DNA of 37,930 bases from an uncultured Haloferula sp. GTDB taxonomy: Bacteria > Verrucomicrobiota > Verrucomicrobiae > Verrucomicrobiales > Akkermansiaceae. Below, piece by piece: positions 8,684-16,487 of this stretch; the first letter of the stretch is position 1, and each line of letters opens with the position of its first letter. Location of the stretch: assembly GCA_946885645.1 (NCBI GenBank), contig CAMPGU010000008.1:1-37930 (forward strand), written 5' to 3'. Below the pieces are notes generated by a model. That model was not told where the DNA came from, searched no databases, and saw only the letters and a program-made list of their open reading frames with translations. The position numbers were made by a program, and so were the translations under genes.

Positions 8684-10267
8684 GTGCCGCCGAAAGATCA
8701 CGAAACGAAGCTGGGTGCCGTCCTGGTCCGGAATCCCACCATCGCCGACATCCCGGCCATCCTTTCCCTGCACCGGCGCTGCTTCCCGCAGCCGAACGAC
8801 GCGGGCGGGCCGTGGAACGAGAACCACCTGCGCTCCCACCTCCACGTCTTCCCGGAGGGCCAGCTCCTTGCGGAGAAAGACGGCAAGATCCTGGGGGTAG
8901 CCTCCTCGCTGATCGTCTCGCTCGGCCGCAATCCCCTGCGCAAGCACACCTACGACGGGATCACGGACGACGGCTATTTTTACAACCACGACCCGCAGGG
9001 GGATACCCTCTACGGCGCGGACGTCTATGTGGATCCGGACGCCCGGAAGCTAGGCATCGGGGCCGCGCTTTACTCGGCCCGGCGTGAGCTGTGCCGGCGC
9101 CTCAATCTCCGCCGGATCCTGGCGGGAGCGCGACTCTGGCACTACGATGACCATGCGGCCCGCCTGACGCCGGAGGAATACGTATGGCAGGTGCAGGACG
9201 GGAAGATCCCCGATCCCGTGCTCGGTTTCCAGATCAAGCAGGGCTTCGCGGTGCGGGGCATCATGCCGAACTACCTGCACGATCACCGTTCGCGCGACCA
9301 CGCCGCCTTGATCGAATGGATCAACCCGGAGTTCCAAGCCAAAGGCGAGTTCGGCAACAAGGTCCGGGTGGCCTGCGTGCAGTACCAGATGCGGAAGGTG
9401 GCGGACTTCGATGACTTCGCCAGCCAGGTCCGCTACTTCGTCGAAACCGCGGGGGAGGACTACGGCGCGGAATTCGTGGTCTTCCCGGAGTTCCTGACCG
9501 TGCAGTTGCTCAGCGCGCTGCCGCCGCTCGGCTCGCGGGAGGGCATCCGCAAGCTTTCGGAATACACGCCGCAGTTCATCGAGTTGATGAGCCGCCTCGC
9601 GCGGGAACAGGGCCTCTATCTCATCGCGGGTTCGCATCCCGTGCCCCAGCCGGATGGCCGTTTGGAGAACACCTCCATGATCTTCAAGCCGGACGGCACG
9701 CACGTCTCCCAACCGAAGCTCCATATCACGCCCTCGGAGAAAACGTGGTGGGGGATCTCGGGAGGGGACTCGCTCATCGTCCTGCAGACCCCGAAAGCGA
9801 AGATCGGCGTGCTCATTTGTTACGACGTGGAGTTTCCGGAGGCCGCGCGGTACTTGGCGGACCGCGGTGTTGAGATCCTTTTCATTCCCTATTGCACGGA
9901 CAATCGCCAGGGCTACCTGCGGGTCAGCCTGTGCGCCGCCGCCCGCGCGATCGAGAACCAGATCTACGTCGCCACGGCCGGCGTGGTGGGGAATTTGCCG
10001 GATGTGCCAGCGATGGACATCCACTACGGGCGCGCGGCCGTTTTCAGCCCCAGCGATTTCGAGTTCGCGCGCGACGGCATTCAGGCGGAAGCCGATCCAA
10101 ACGTGGAGACAATGCTGGTGACCGACCTCGATATCTCCGACCTCTACCGCTCCCGGCTCAGCGGCAGCGTCACGCCGGTGACGGACAGGCGCACCGATCT
10201 CTTCGAATTCCACAACAAGCTCGCGAACGAGATCATCTCCCCGGGGGTGCAGGAGGGGCATCTTTGA
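8684..10267 (+). CDS. GNAT acetyltransferase fused to carbon-nitrogen hydrolase (nitrilase superfamily)
   Basis: This is a two-domain cytoplasmic enzyme. Residues about 10-200 form a GNAT fold, with VRNPTIADIPAILSLHRRCFP at the start and YVDPDARKLGIGAALY as the acetyl-CoA-binding region. Residues about 225-510 form a nitrilase-superfamily amidase. Its catalytic triad is visible as Glu269 (FPEF), Lys345 (QPKLHITPSEK) and Cys379 (LICYDVEFPE). The 527-aa length matches the known 'bifunctional GNAT/carbon-nitrogen hydrolase' family. GTG 8684 is chosen because the only longer start (GTG 8588) sits inside a hairpin arm; the start remains uncertain. The substrate is unknown. The fusion suggests acetylation of an amine coupled to amide hydrolysis, but that is inference. 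Confidence 0.9.
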   Translation: MPPKDHETKLGAVLVRNPTIADIPAILSLHRRCFPQPNDAGGPWNENHLRSHLHVFPEGQLLAEKDGKILGVASSLIVSLGRNPLRKHTYDGITDDGYFYNHDPQGDTLYGADVYVDPDARKLGIGAALYSARRELCRRLNLRRILAGARLWHYDDHAARLTPEEYVWQVQDGKIPDPVLGFQIKQGFAVRGIMPNYLHDHRSRDHAALIEWINPEFQAKGEFGNKVRVACVQYQMRKVADFDDFASQVRYFVETAGEDYGAEFVVFPEFLTVQLLSALPPLGSREGIRKLSEYTPQFIELMSRLAREQGLYLIAGSHPVPQPDGRLENTSMIFKPDGTHVSQPKLHITPSEKTWWGISGGDSLIVLQTPKAKIGVLICYDVEFPEAARYLADRGVEILFIPYCTDNRQGYLRVSLCAAARAIENQIYVATAGVVGNLPDVPAMDIHYGRAAVFSPSDFEFARDGIQAEADPNVETMLVTDLDISDLYRSRLSGSVTPVTDRRTDLFEFHNKLANEIISPGVQEGHL

Positions 10268-10275
10268 CAAGAGTC

Positions 10276-10419
10276 ATGCGGAAGCCCCGCGAGTTCAATT
10301 TCCTCCGCTCCCGGATCACCTGGCTCGGGAGCGCTGGACTGGCCTTCCTTCTGTGGGCCTGGGCATCGGGAGGCGGGAGTGGAGAATGGGGGGCGATCGT
10401 GGTTCCCATTCGATCCTGA
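10276..10419 (+). CDS. possible 47-aa single-helix membrane peptide
   Basis: The frame starts with ATG 8 bp after the GNAT-nitrilase stop. It encodes a basic N-terminus (MRKPREFNFLRSR) and one hydrophobic stretch (LGSAGLAFLLWAWA), and ends after VVPIRS. There is no ribosome binding site beyond a weak AAGAG, no motif and no paralogue in the window. Its closeness to the upstream gene and its plausible one-helix topology are the only support. It may be chance. Confidence 0.2.
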   Translation: MRKPREFNFLRSRITWLGSAGLAFLLWAWASGGGSGEWGAIVVPIRS

Positions 10420-10547
10420 ACACGGAGAGGCGCAACCTGACCGCCTTTCCAAGTCCCGATTTTATTGAAAGGGCGGGCACCAGCTCGGTTTGCACGTGGC
10501 GTATTGGGCCATCTTCACAGCTTATCTCCTCTTCTGGGTTGCCGATC

Positions 10548-10567
10548 TATTCTGGAGCTTCAGAATA
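10548..10567. promoter_or_regulatory. inverted repeat upstream of the secretin-like gene
   Basis: TATTCTG and CAGAATA are perfect 7-bp arms around a 6-bp spacer, about 109 bp before the next start codon. The position suits an operator or an upstream activator site. Nothing in the sequence identifies the binding protein. Confidence 0.25.
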
Positions 10568-10675
10568 CATTGTAGGGCTATGAGATTGCCATATGAAGTG
10601 GAAGCTTCGTGAATTCGTAGTCCGGTCGTCCATCCTCCTTGACCGCTTCACTTTTTCATCCATCTGATGCCACGG

Positions 10676-11503
10676 ATGAAAAAAGCCCTTATTCCAGTTT
10701 CCCTGGCAGCGCTTGTTTCCGCGGTGGTGCTGGCGGCACCTGGAAACAAGGATCCCTTTGTTCCCGCCCAAGCCGATCCCGAACCGGAAGAGCAGGCCCG
10801 GCAGTTGCTGAACCAGCCCGCGAATTTCCCGCGCGAGGTGCGGGTGCAGGTGGAGTTCATCGAGATGCCGCATGAATTGCTCACCGAATTCCTCTACCGC
10901 AGCAGCCCGCGGAGCGCCGATGCAGGTGTTCTGCGGGACGCCGTCCAGGCACGCGTGAAGAAAGGCGACGCGGCCATTCTCGAGACCATGATCTGCACGG
11001 CCAGGAGCGGTGAGAAGGCATTGGTGGAATCGATTCAGGAATACATCTATCCCACCACCTACGAACCGGGGAAGGTACCCAATTCCCTCACCGTTTCCCT
11101 CGGTACGGGCACCGGCCCGGAGGGTTCGACGCCAGCACTCGACGCGGGGAAATTCATCGGGCCGCCGACGCCCGCGAGTTTCGAGACGCGCAATCTCGGT
11201 AGCACCTTGGAGGTGGAGCCGACCCTCGGCGGCGATGGCAGGATCATCGACCTCCGCTTTGCCCCGACTCTCGTGTGGCACACGGGCGACACGTATTACA
11301 TGGAACACAAGGATGCCTCCGGCAATGTGACCAAGGTCCAGATGCCGGAGATCTATACGATCCGGATGAGTACCGCGCTGACCTGTCTGGACGGGCAGTA
11401 CAACATGCAAGGAATCGCGACGCCGAAAGCCGCCGAGGGCGAGGCCGATCCCAGCCGGAAGATCATGATCTTCGTGAAATGCGATGTGCTGACGGTGAGG
11501 TGA
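10676..11503 (+). CDS. exported secretin-domain-like protein, stand-alone
   Basis: This is an exported protein of about 275 aa that resembles part of the C-terminal secretin module of type II/IV secretion ducts but lacks a full gate. A signal peptide (MKKALIPVSLAALVSAVVLA) is followed by VRVQVEFIEMP. Next come a central ARSGEKALVESIQEYIYPTTY and FETRNLGSTLEVEPTLG with DLRFAP. These parallel the secretin order of a VE(A)xFVEI strand, a GQ/GE-x-A-x-IES-x-REYPYPTEY segment and FExRxxGxxLxVxPxVG. No N0/N1 domains or S-domain are visible. An alternative ATG lies three codons upstream. It is convergent with the GH25-like gene, with stop codons directly abutting. No pilus or secretion genes are nearby, so the role is unknown. 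Confidence 0.7.
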   Translation: MKKALIPVSLAALVSAVVLAAPGNKDPFVPAQADPEPEEQARQLLNQPANFPREVRVQVEFIEMPHELLTEFLYRSSPRSADAGVLRDAVQARVKKGDAAILETMICTARSGEKALVESIQEYIYPTTYEPGKVPNSLTVSLGTGTGPEGSTPALDAGKFIGPPTPASFETRNLGSTLEVEPTLGGDGRIIDLRFAPTLVWHTGDTYYMEHKDASGNVTKVQMPEIYTIRMSTALTCLDGQYNMQGIATPKAAEGEADPSRKIMIFVKCDVLTVR

Positions 11504-12367
11504 TCACCACCACGCCCAGCCATGGCGGTTCCAGAAGGCCTGGAGTTCGCCTTCGTCGCCCTTGAACACATTCCGCTCCATCGGGTGGGCCATGTCGCCG
11601 AAATAGCGCGGGCTCGACCACTGGCCGGTATTGTAGTGCTTCGGCGTGGAGCGGCCGTTTTGCCAGATCACGCCGCCGTACTGCCACATCGCCCATTCGT
11701 CCCAGATGCCGTACTTTTCCATCAGGCCATCCGGGGTCAGGGGGCGGCTGGAGAAGATCGTGCGCTCCGTGCCCGCGGGGCTATAGAGGGCGATCCAATA
11801 AGGAGAACGGCGGATCACCGATTTCTGGGCCGGAGCCGCGTTGCTCAGGCTGGCGCGGAGGCGGTCGCTGTTTTCGAGATAGGTCACCGGGGTCACTCCG
11901 GTGCGTTGCTCCACCCTGCGGATGAACTTCACCAGCCGGTCCGGTGAGGAGGCCGTGTCGAAATCGCCCACGAGCAGGATTTTCCGGTGCGAGATCCCTT
12001 GGCTCCGCGCGACCGAACGGACGCGGTCCACGAAGGAATCCGCTTGATAGGCGGGATCCTGATCCATCGTTACGAAGTGATAGGCACCCAGCAGCATGCC
12101 CTGGCGATCGGCGGACTTTAGGAAAGCAGGGAATTTGTCGTCGAGCAGCGGTCCCTTGGCCGAGCGGGCGATGAGGCCGCGGGCGCCGTTGCGGCTCAGT
12201 GCGGAAAGGTCGTGCTCGGAGTAGCCGGAGCCTGTCCGCTGGCGCTCCTTCGGATCCCATCCCGAAACATTCAGCACGGCCGGAGATCCGCCGACGCTGG
12301 TGCCGCCGAAGCCGCCGCCGCAGGAAGACAAGACAAGGGAAAGTGCGAATAGTGCGGGGATTTTCAT
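11504..12367 (-). CDS. GH25 lysozyme-like lipoprotein with altered catalytic residues
   Basis: This is a predicted lipoprotein of 287 aa. The signal is MKIPALFALSLVLSSC, with lipobox LSSC and acylated Cys16, then a Gly-rich linker. The body follows the GH25 (muramidase) plan: an opening strand VLNVSGWD, GAYHF, ILLVGDFD, VTPVTYLENS and a closing WAMWQYGG. GH25 enzymes use an Asp in the opening GxDVS and a DxE pair in the middle strand. Here the opening residue is Asn33 and the pair reads D-F-D. Both key positions are changed, so activity is doubtful and a peptidoglycan-binding role is possible. The start at 12367 is chosen by the signal peptide. Confidence 0.75.
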   Translation of the reverse strand: MKIPALFALSLVLSSCGGGFGGTSVGGSPAVLNVSGWDPKERQRTGSGYSEHDLSALSRNGARGLIARSAKGPLLDDKFPAFLKSADRQGMLLGAYHFVTMDQDPAYQADSFVDRVRSVARSQGISHRKILLVGDFDTASSPDRLVKFIRRVEQRTGVTPVTYLENSDRLRASLSNAAPAQKSVIRRSPYWIALYSPAGTERTIFSSRPLTPDGLMEKYGIWDEWAMWQYGGVIWQNGRSTPKHYNTGQWSSPRYFGDMAHPMERNVFKGDEGELQAFWNRHGWAWW

Positions 12368-12474
12368 TCCGGGAGCGAAACACGGGCGCGGGGAGCCTGT
12401 CCAGAAATCGGGGCGGACGCGGGCGCAAGGGCCGCTCGACAAGTGCAGGAAGCGGCTCTAGCTTCCGCGCCGTT

Positions 12475-13317
12475 ATGAAATTCAACCTTACTCCCGGCGT
12501 CCTGGCTTTCGGCCTCGCCACCCTGATTCCGGCGGCCGCCCAGAACGACGGCGCTGCGGAGAAACCTGCGGAAGCGGCTGCCGAGGCGGCTCCCGCGGCT
12601 CCGGCCCCGCCGGCCGATCCCGCGAAAGTGAAGACCGACTCCTCCTACGCACTCGGTTTCCGGACCGGCGGTGAATTCGGACAGAACTACGGCCGCTTCG
12701 GCATCACCAGCGAGGACATCGACAGCGAAGCTTTCCTGAAGGGCTTCCTCGTCGGCTTCAAGGGCGACAAGCCGGAAGTGCCCGAGGACAATCTCCGCGC
12801 CGCCATGGGCGCTCTCGGCCAGATGCTCGAAGGCCGCGAGAAGGAGCGCGCCGCGAAGAATCTGGAAGCCGGCAAGAAGTTCCTCGAGGAGAACGGCAAG
12901 CGCAAGGAAGTGACCACCACCAAGAGCGGCCTTCAGTACGAAGTCATCAAGCCCGGCGGCGAAGAGAAATACGTCGCCCCCAAGGAAGGCGAACCGGAGA
13001 AGCAATTCCTGGTGAACTACAAGGGCACGCTGGTGGACGGCACCGAATTCGACGCCTCCCCGGAAGGCAAGCCCGTGCCGATGACCCTCCAGGTGATCGA
13101 AGGCTGGAAGGAAGCGCTCACCACCATGCCGGTGGGTGCCAAGTGGAAGCTTTTCATCCCGAGCGAACTCGCTTACGGCGAGCAACGCCGGAGTGCCGAA
13201 ATCGCCCCGAACAGCGTGCTTCTTTTCGACCTTGAACTGGTGGGCATCGAAAACGCTCCCGCGAACCCGCACGGCAACATGCCCTTCCCGATGCCACAAG
13301 GCGGCGAAGGCCAGTAA
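12475..13317 (+). CDS. exported FKBP-type peptidyl-prolyl cis-trans isomerase
   Basis: This is a periplasmic or envelope folding catalyst that isomerises X-Pro bonds. The 280-aa product has a signal peptide (MKFNLTPGVLAFGLATLIPA, cleaved after AAA). An Ala/Pro/Glu-rich linker (residues 24-50) and a helical FKBP_N dimerisation region (SSYALGFRTGGEFG through KKFLEENGKRKEV) follow. The FKBP_C catalytic domain has KSGLQYEVIKPG, VNYKGTLVDGTEFDAS, VIEGWKEALTTMPVGAKW, IPSELAYGEQ and LLFDLELVGI, all typical of the FkpA/MIP group. The C-terminal tail is Pro/Gly-rich. The ATG 12475 is the natural start before the signal peptide. It is followed by a strong intrinsic terminator at 13343-13377, so transcription ends here. 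Confidence 0.93.
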   Translation: MKFNLTPGVLAFGLATLIPAAAQNDGAAEKPAEAAAEAAPAAPAPPADPAKVKTDSSYALGFRTGGEFGQNYGRFGITSEDIDSEAFLKGFLVGFKGDKPEVPEDNLRAAMGALGQMLEGREKERAAKNLEAGKKFLEENGKRKEVTTTKSGLQYEVIKPGGEEKYVAPKEGEPEKQFLVNYKGTLVDGTEFDASPEGKPVPMTLQVIEGWKEALTTMPVGAKWKLFIPSELAYGEQRRSAEIAPNSVLLFDLELVGIENAPANPHGNMPFPMPQGGEGQ

Positions 13318-13342
13318 ATCGCCCGCACGCTTCGTTTTTACC

Positions 13343-13377
13343 GCCCCTCGTTCGCTTTCGCGGACGAGGGGCTTTTT
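13343..13377 (+). terminator. intrinsic terminator after the FKBP gene
   Basis: The stem GCCCCTCGT (13343-13351) pairs exactly with ACGAGGGGC (13364-13372). The loop can add a CGC/GCG inner stem, and TTTTT follows at 13373-13377. It lies 26 bp after the FKBP stop on the plus strand. The convergent SLBB gene ends just beyond it but has no T-run on its own strand. Confidence 0.85.
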
Positions 13378-13398
13378 GTATCGGGAGCGCCGGCTCGT

Positions 13399-14013
13399 TC
13401 ACTCCGTCAGCGGCTTCAATGCCTCCTCCTTTCCTTTCCATACATCCCGTAGAGCGCCCTTCTGCTCCACTTGGAGAGAGTCGTTCGGACGCAAGGGAAT
13501 GTTCTTGTGCCGGAGCTTGCGGAAATCGAGGCAGTACTGCTTTCCGTCCCGCAGGAGATAGATGTTCCTTCCTCCGAATTCATTGAGCCCGCCAACCGCA
13601 TCGATGGCTTGGATCATTGTCATGCCGCGATGATAGGCAGCCTGTCCGGCGCGGCGGACTTGGCCGCCCACGCTTACCACCGTGGGAGCATTGTTCTGGA
13701 TGGCTCCCTTGATCGGTTTCACTCCGATCGAAGGAGTGGTGTAAACCCCCTCCGCCCGATAGGCGGCCTCTATGGCGCGGGCGGATTGCTCTGCTGAGAG
13801 TCCGAGTATGTTGACCGGTTCGCTTAACAACGGCAGATGCACCATGCCCGTCTCCCCGACTTGATATTCGCCGCTCACGCGTTCCTGCTCGGCGGCGTTG
13901 ATGCCGCGTAGGGTCAGTTTCAGTTCGTCGCCCGGTTCGAATCCGGCGAGCGCAAAGCAGGTGAGCCCGGCAAGGACAAGCAGCAGGGTCGCGGGATTGT
14001 TCATGGCTTTCAT
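13399..14013 (-). CDS. polysaccharide-export/SLBB-domain protein, small and exported
   Basis: The product is a 204-aa exported protein. After a signal peptide (MKAMNNPATLLLVLAGLTCF) comes a poly-export-type domain: FEPGDELKLTLRGI, YQVGETGMVHLPLL and LSAEQSARAIEAAYRAEG. An SLBB beta-grasp domain follows: VSVGGQVRRAGQAAYHRGMTM, QAIDAVGGLNEFG and PLRPNDSLQV. This is the periplasmic ring part of Wza-type exporters. The barrel-forming C-terminus of true Wza and a lipobox are lacking, so it may be an accessory or orphan SLBB protein. No glycosyltransferases are nearby. A second possible start is MNNP, three codons in. A perfect inverted repeat sits 25-49 bp upstream, in the probable promoter. Confidence 0.8.
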   Translation of the reverse strand: MKAMNNPATLLLVLAGLTCFALAGFEPGDELKLTLRGINAAEQERVSGEYQVGETGMVHLPLLSEPVNILGLSAEQSARAIEAAYRAEGVYTTPSIGVKPIKGAIQNNAPTVVSVGGQVRRAGQAAYHRGMTMIQAIDAVGGLNEFGGRNIYLLRDGKQYCLDFRKLRHKNIPLRPNDSLQVEQKGALRDVWKGKEEALKPLTE

Positions 14014-14037
14014 CTCGAATCGGAGGGTAGGTTCGCT

Positions 14038-14062
14038 AGTAACTTTGTAAAACAAAGTTACT
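14038..14062 (-). promoter_or_regulatory. perfect inverted repeat at the SLBB gene promoter
   Basis: AGTAACTTTG and CAAAGTTACT are exact 10-bp reverse complements around TAAAA, 25-49 bp upstream of the SLBB gene start. A second short inverted repeat, TTGGC-AA-GCCAA (14063-14074), abuts it and supplies TTGCCA on the minus strand as a possible -35. The size and AT content fit a dimeric repressor operator. The regulator is not encoded nearby and cannot be named. Confidence 0.5.
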
Positions 14063-14136
14063 TTGGCAAGCCAATCTTTCGACGCAAGGGTGCCCGGTTT
14101 GAAAAAGCGGGCGCTCGCCGCCGGAGTCGTGGGAAC

Positions 14137-15234
14137 TCACTCCAGGCAATCCACCAGAGCGGCCAGCAAGAGGTCCACGTTCGCCTGGGTCGCGGAGTGT
14201 CCCATCAGGCCGATCCGCCAGGTCTTTCCGGCCAGGGGTCCGAGGCTCGCGCCGATCTCGATGGAATAGTCCTCCAGCAGCTTCGCCCGCACGGAGGCAT
14301 CGTCGGCACCCTCCGGAATGTGGATGCAATTCAGGGTGTGTAGCGAATGCCCGGGCACATAGCGGATGCCCATGGACTCCAAGCCCGCCCGCAGCCGCCG
14401 GTGCAGTTTCGCATGCCGGGCCTGCCTCGCTTCCAGTCCTTCCTCCAGCACGATGAGCAGCGCCTCGTGCAGCGCGTAGATCATGTTCACGGGAGCGGTG
14501 TGGTGATAGCTCCGCTTGCCACTGCCTGCATAGTAGTCCTTCAACAGGGAGACATCGAAATACCAGCTCTGCACCTTGCTGCGCCTTTTCTCGATGATCT
14601 CCAGCGCCAGCGGGGAGAAAGACACCGGCGCAAGCCCCGGCGGGCAGGAGAGGCACTTCTGGGTGGCGGAATAGATCGCATCGATCCCCCATTCGTCCAC
14701 CTTCACCGGATGACCGCCCAGCGAGGTCACGGCATCCACGAGCAGGAGCATCCCGGCATCGTGGAGGAGGTCGCCCAGGCCTTCGAGCGGCTGGTGCGCG
14801 CCGGTGGAAGTTTCCGCGTGGACGATGCCCAAGACCTTCGCCTTGGGATGCTTCGCCACCGCCTCGGCCAGCGTCTCCACTGGAAAGATCTCCCCCCACG
14901 GGACTTCCACCCGGTGCACCGTGACGCCCGCGCGTTCCATCACGTCCACCATGCGGCCGCCGAAGAGGCCGTTGACGCAGACGATCGCCTCGTCGCCGGG
15001 CTCCATCACGTTGGTCACCACGCACTCCATCCCCGCCATGCCGGTGGCGGAGACGGGAAAGGTGAGATGGTTCGTCGTCTGGAAGACCTTCCTCAGCATC
15101 GTGCAGGTGTGGTCCATGATCTCGATGTAGCGGGGATCGAGGTGGCCTAGGGTAGGGGAGGCCATTGCGCGCAGGATGCGGGAGGGCACGGTGCTCGGGC
15201 CGGGGCCCATCAGGATGCGTTCGGGGACGTTCAT
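14137..15234 (-). CDS. class V aminotransferase (alanine-glyoxylate / serine-pyruvate type)
   Basis: This is a cytoplasmic PLP enzyme that probably moves an amino group from alanine or serine to glyoxylate or pyruvate. The 365-aa product begins [18 protein letters not shown], the hallmark opening of the AGT/serine-pyruvate/purine-catabolism branch. It contains [34 protein letters not shown] and the PLP-lysine segment [12 protein letters not shown] with Lys193. RIGLMGHSA stands near the end. Its ATG overlaps the stop of the adenosine deaminase gene by 4 bp (ATGA), so translation is likely coupled. That pairing and the similarity to ureidoglycine-glyoxylate aminotransferases allow a purine-catabolic role. 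AGT or SPT activity is the conservative call. Confidence 0.9.
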   Translation of the reverse strand: MNVPERILMGPGPSTVPSRILRAMASPTLGHLDPRYIEIMDHTCTMLRKVFQTTNHLTFPVSATGMAGMECVVTNVMEPGDEAIVCVNGLFGGRMVDVMERAGVTVHRVEVPWGEIFPVETLAEAVAKHPKAKVLGIVHAETSTGAHQPLEGLGDLLHDAGMLLLVDAVTSLGGHPVKVDEWGIDAIYSATQKCLSCPPGLAPVSFSPLALEIIEKRRSKVQSWYFDVSLLKDYYAGSGKRSYHHTAPVNMIYALHEALLIVLEEGLEARQARHAKLHRRLRAGLESMGIRYVPGHSLHTLNCIHIPEGADDASVRAKLLEDYSIEIGASLGPLAGKTWRIGLMGHSATQANVDLLLAALVDCLE

Positions 15235-16409
15235 GGATGCTGCGGGTTTCTGGAAAGCTGCCGGGCGAAGGCCTGGGCGGTCAGCTCCGCGAAAAGCATC
15301 GAGTAGGTCGGCAGCAGCCGGCGCCGGATCAGGTCCACCCGGGTCTGGTGGGGGACAAAGGCGCTCTTCATCGCGTTCATCGTCATCTTTTCCAGCTCGA
15401 CGAGGCTCAGGCCGAAGGTGGCCGTCGCGATGGCGAGTTCCTTCGACATCTCCGTGTCGCTCATCAGCCGGTCGTCGGTATTGAGGAAGACGCGGAAGCC
15501 CGCGCGGTGGAAGAGGGCGAAGGGGTGCTCCTGGAAGCTGGCGCATGCCCCCGTGTGCACGTTGCTCGAAAGGCACATCTCCAGCGGCACCCGGCGGTCC
15601 AGGATATACTGGGCCAGGCGGCCGAGCTTGAGCGAGCCGTCCGGTGCCACTTCGATGTCATTCCGCAGGCGGGTGCCATGGCCCAGCCGGTGAGCGCCGC
15701 ACCATTGGAGTGCCTGCCAAATGGATTCCGGGCCGAAGGCCTCCCCCGCATGGATGGTGATGTAGAAGTTGGCTTGCTGGATGGCGTGGAAGGCATCGAC
15801 ATGCTTCTTCGGCGGATGGCCGTATTCCCCGCCCGCGAGGTCGAAGCCGACCACGCCGCGGTCCCGCCAGCGGATGGCCAGCTCGGCGGCCTCCAGCGAG
15901 TCCGTGCGGTCGCGCATCGCGCAGATGATGAGGCCGTATTCCACGCCCGTGTCTTGCCGGCCCCTGTCCAGGCCCTCCAGCACCGCAGCCACCACCTCAT
16001 CCTGCGTCAGGCCCATGGCGGTGTGAAACACCGGGGCGAAGCGGATCTCCGCGTAGATCACGCCATCCTTCGCCATGTCTTCCAGGAACTCGTAGGCCAC
16101 ACGGCCCAGCGCGTCCTTGGTCTGCATAACCGCGATGGTGTGTGCGAAGCCCTCCAGATACTCGGGCAAATTCCCGCGCTGTGCCCCGCGGTGGAACCAC
16201 GTGGCGAGTGTTTCGGGATCATCCGAGGGCAAGCCGCCGTAGCCCTGCTGCTTCGCGAGCTCGATGATGCTGGCGGGGCGCAAGCCTCCGTCCAGGTGCT
16301 CGTGCAGCAGGATTTTCGGAAGGCGCTTGAAATCCAGGGCCGCCACCAGATCCGCTCCGGAGGGCAGGGGAGCCACGGGATGAAATTCCGGATAACGGTG
16401 CTCGATCAT
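15231..16409 (-). CDS. add: adenosine deaminase family protein
   Basis: This is a Zn-dependent deaminase that converts adenosine (or adenine) to inosine (or hypoxanthine). The 392-aa product has metal ligands in [12 protein letters not shown] (His36, His38). It also has [11 protein letters not shown] (catalytic His and Glu), [19 protein letters not shown] and the metal and catalytic aspartates in LNTDDRLMS. The N-terminus ([19 protein letters not shown]) is longer than in E. coli Add, as in many bacterial homologues. Residues around the pocket cannot separate adenosine from adenine or other nucleoside substrates by eye. The gene is followed with a 4-bp overlap by the aminotransferase. Upstream, 78 bp away, is the J-domain protein gene on the same strand. 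Confidence 0.9.
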   Translation of the reverse strand: MIEHRYPEFHPVAPLPSGADLVAALDFKRLPKILLHEHLDGGLRPASIIELAKQQGYGGLPSDDPETLATWFHRGAQRGNLPEYLEGFAHTIAVMQTKDALGRVAYEFLEDMAKDGVIYAEIRFAPVFHTAMGLTQDEVVAAVLEGLDRGRQDTGVEYGLIICAMRDRTDSLEAAELAIRWRDRGVVGFDLAGGEYGHPPKKHVDAFHAIQQANFYITIHAGEAFGPESIWQALQWCGAHRLGHGTRLRNDIEVAPDGSLKLGRLAQYILDRRVPLEMCLSSNVHTGACASFQEHPFALFHRAGFRVFLNTDDRLMSDTEMSKELAIATATFGLSLVELEKMTMNAMKSAFVPHQTRVDLIRRRLLPTYSMLFAELTAQAFARQLSRNPQHP

Positions 16410-16487
16410 CCCTCCGAATCTAGCAGATTTCCGTTCCGTAGGCGCGGAAAATTTCGGATCCCTGCGAAATACCGGCTCCGCCTTTCC

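Larger units (their letters stand above)
10268..10675. other. intergenic region with weak small reading frame and an inverted repeat
   Basis: No confident gene is present. A 47-codon frame at 10276-10419 encodes a short basic head and one hydrophobic helix. An inverted repeat TATTCTG-N6-CAGAATA lies at 10548-10567. From about 10440 the base composition drops in GC, as expected for a promoter region before the secretin-like gene at 10676. No terminator with a T-run is seen after the GNAT-nitrilase stop. Confidence 0.5.
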
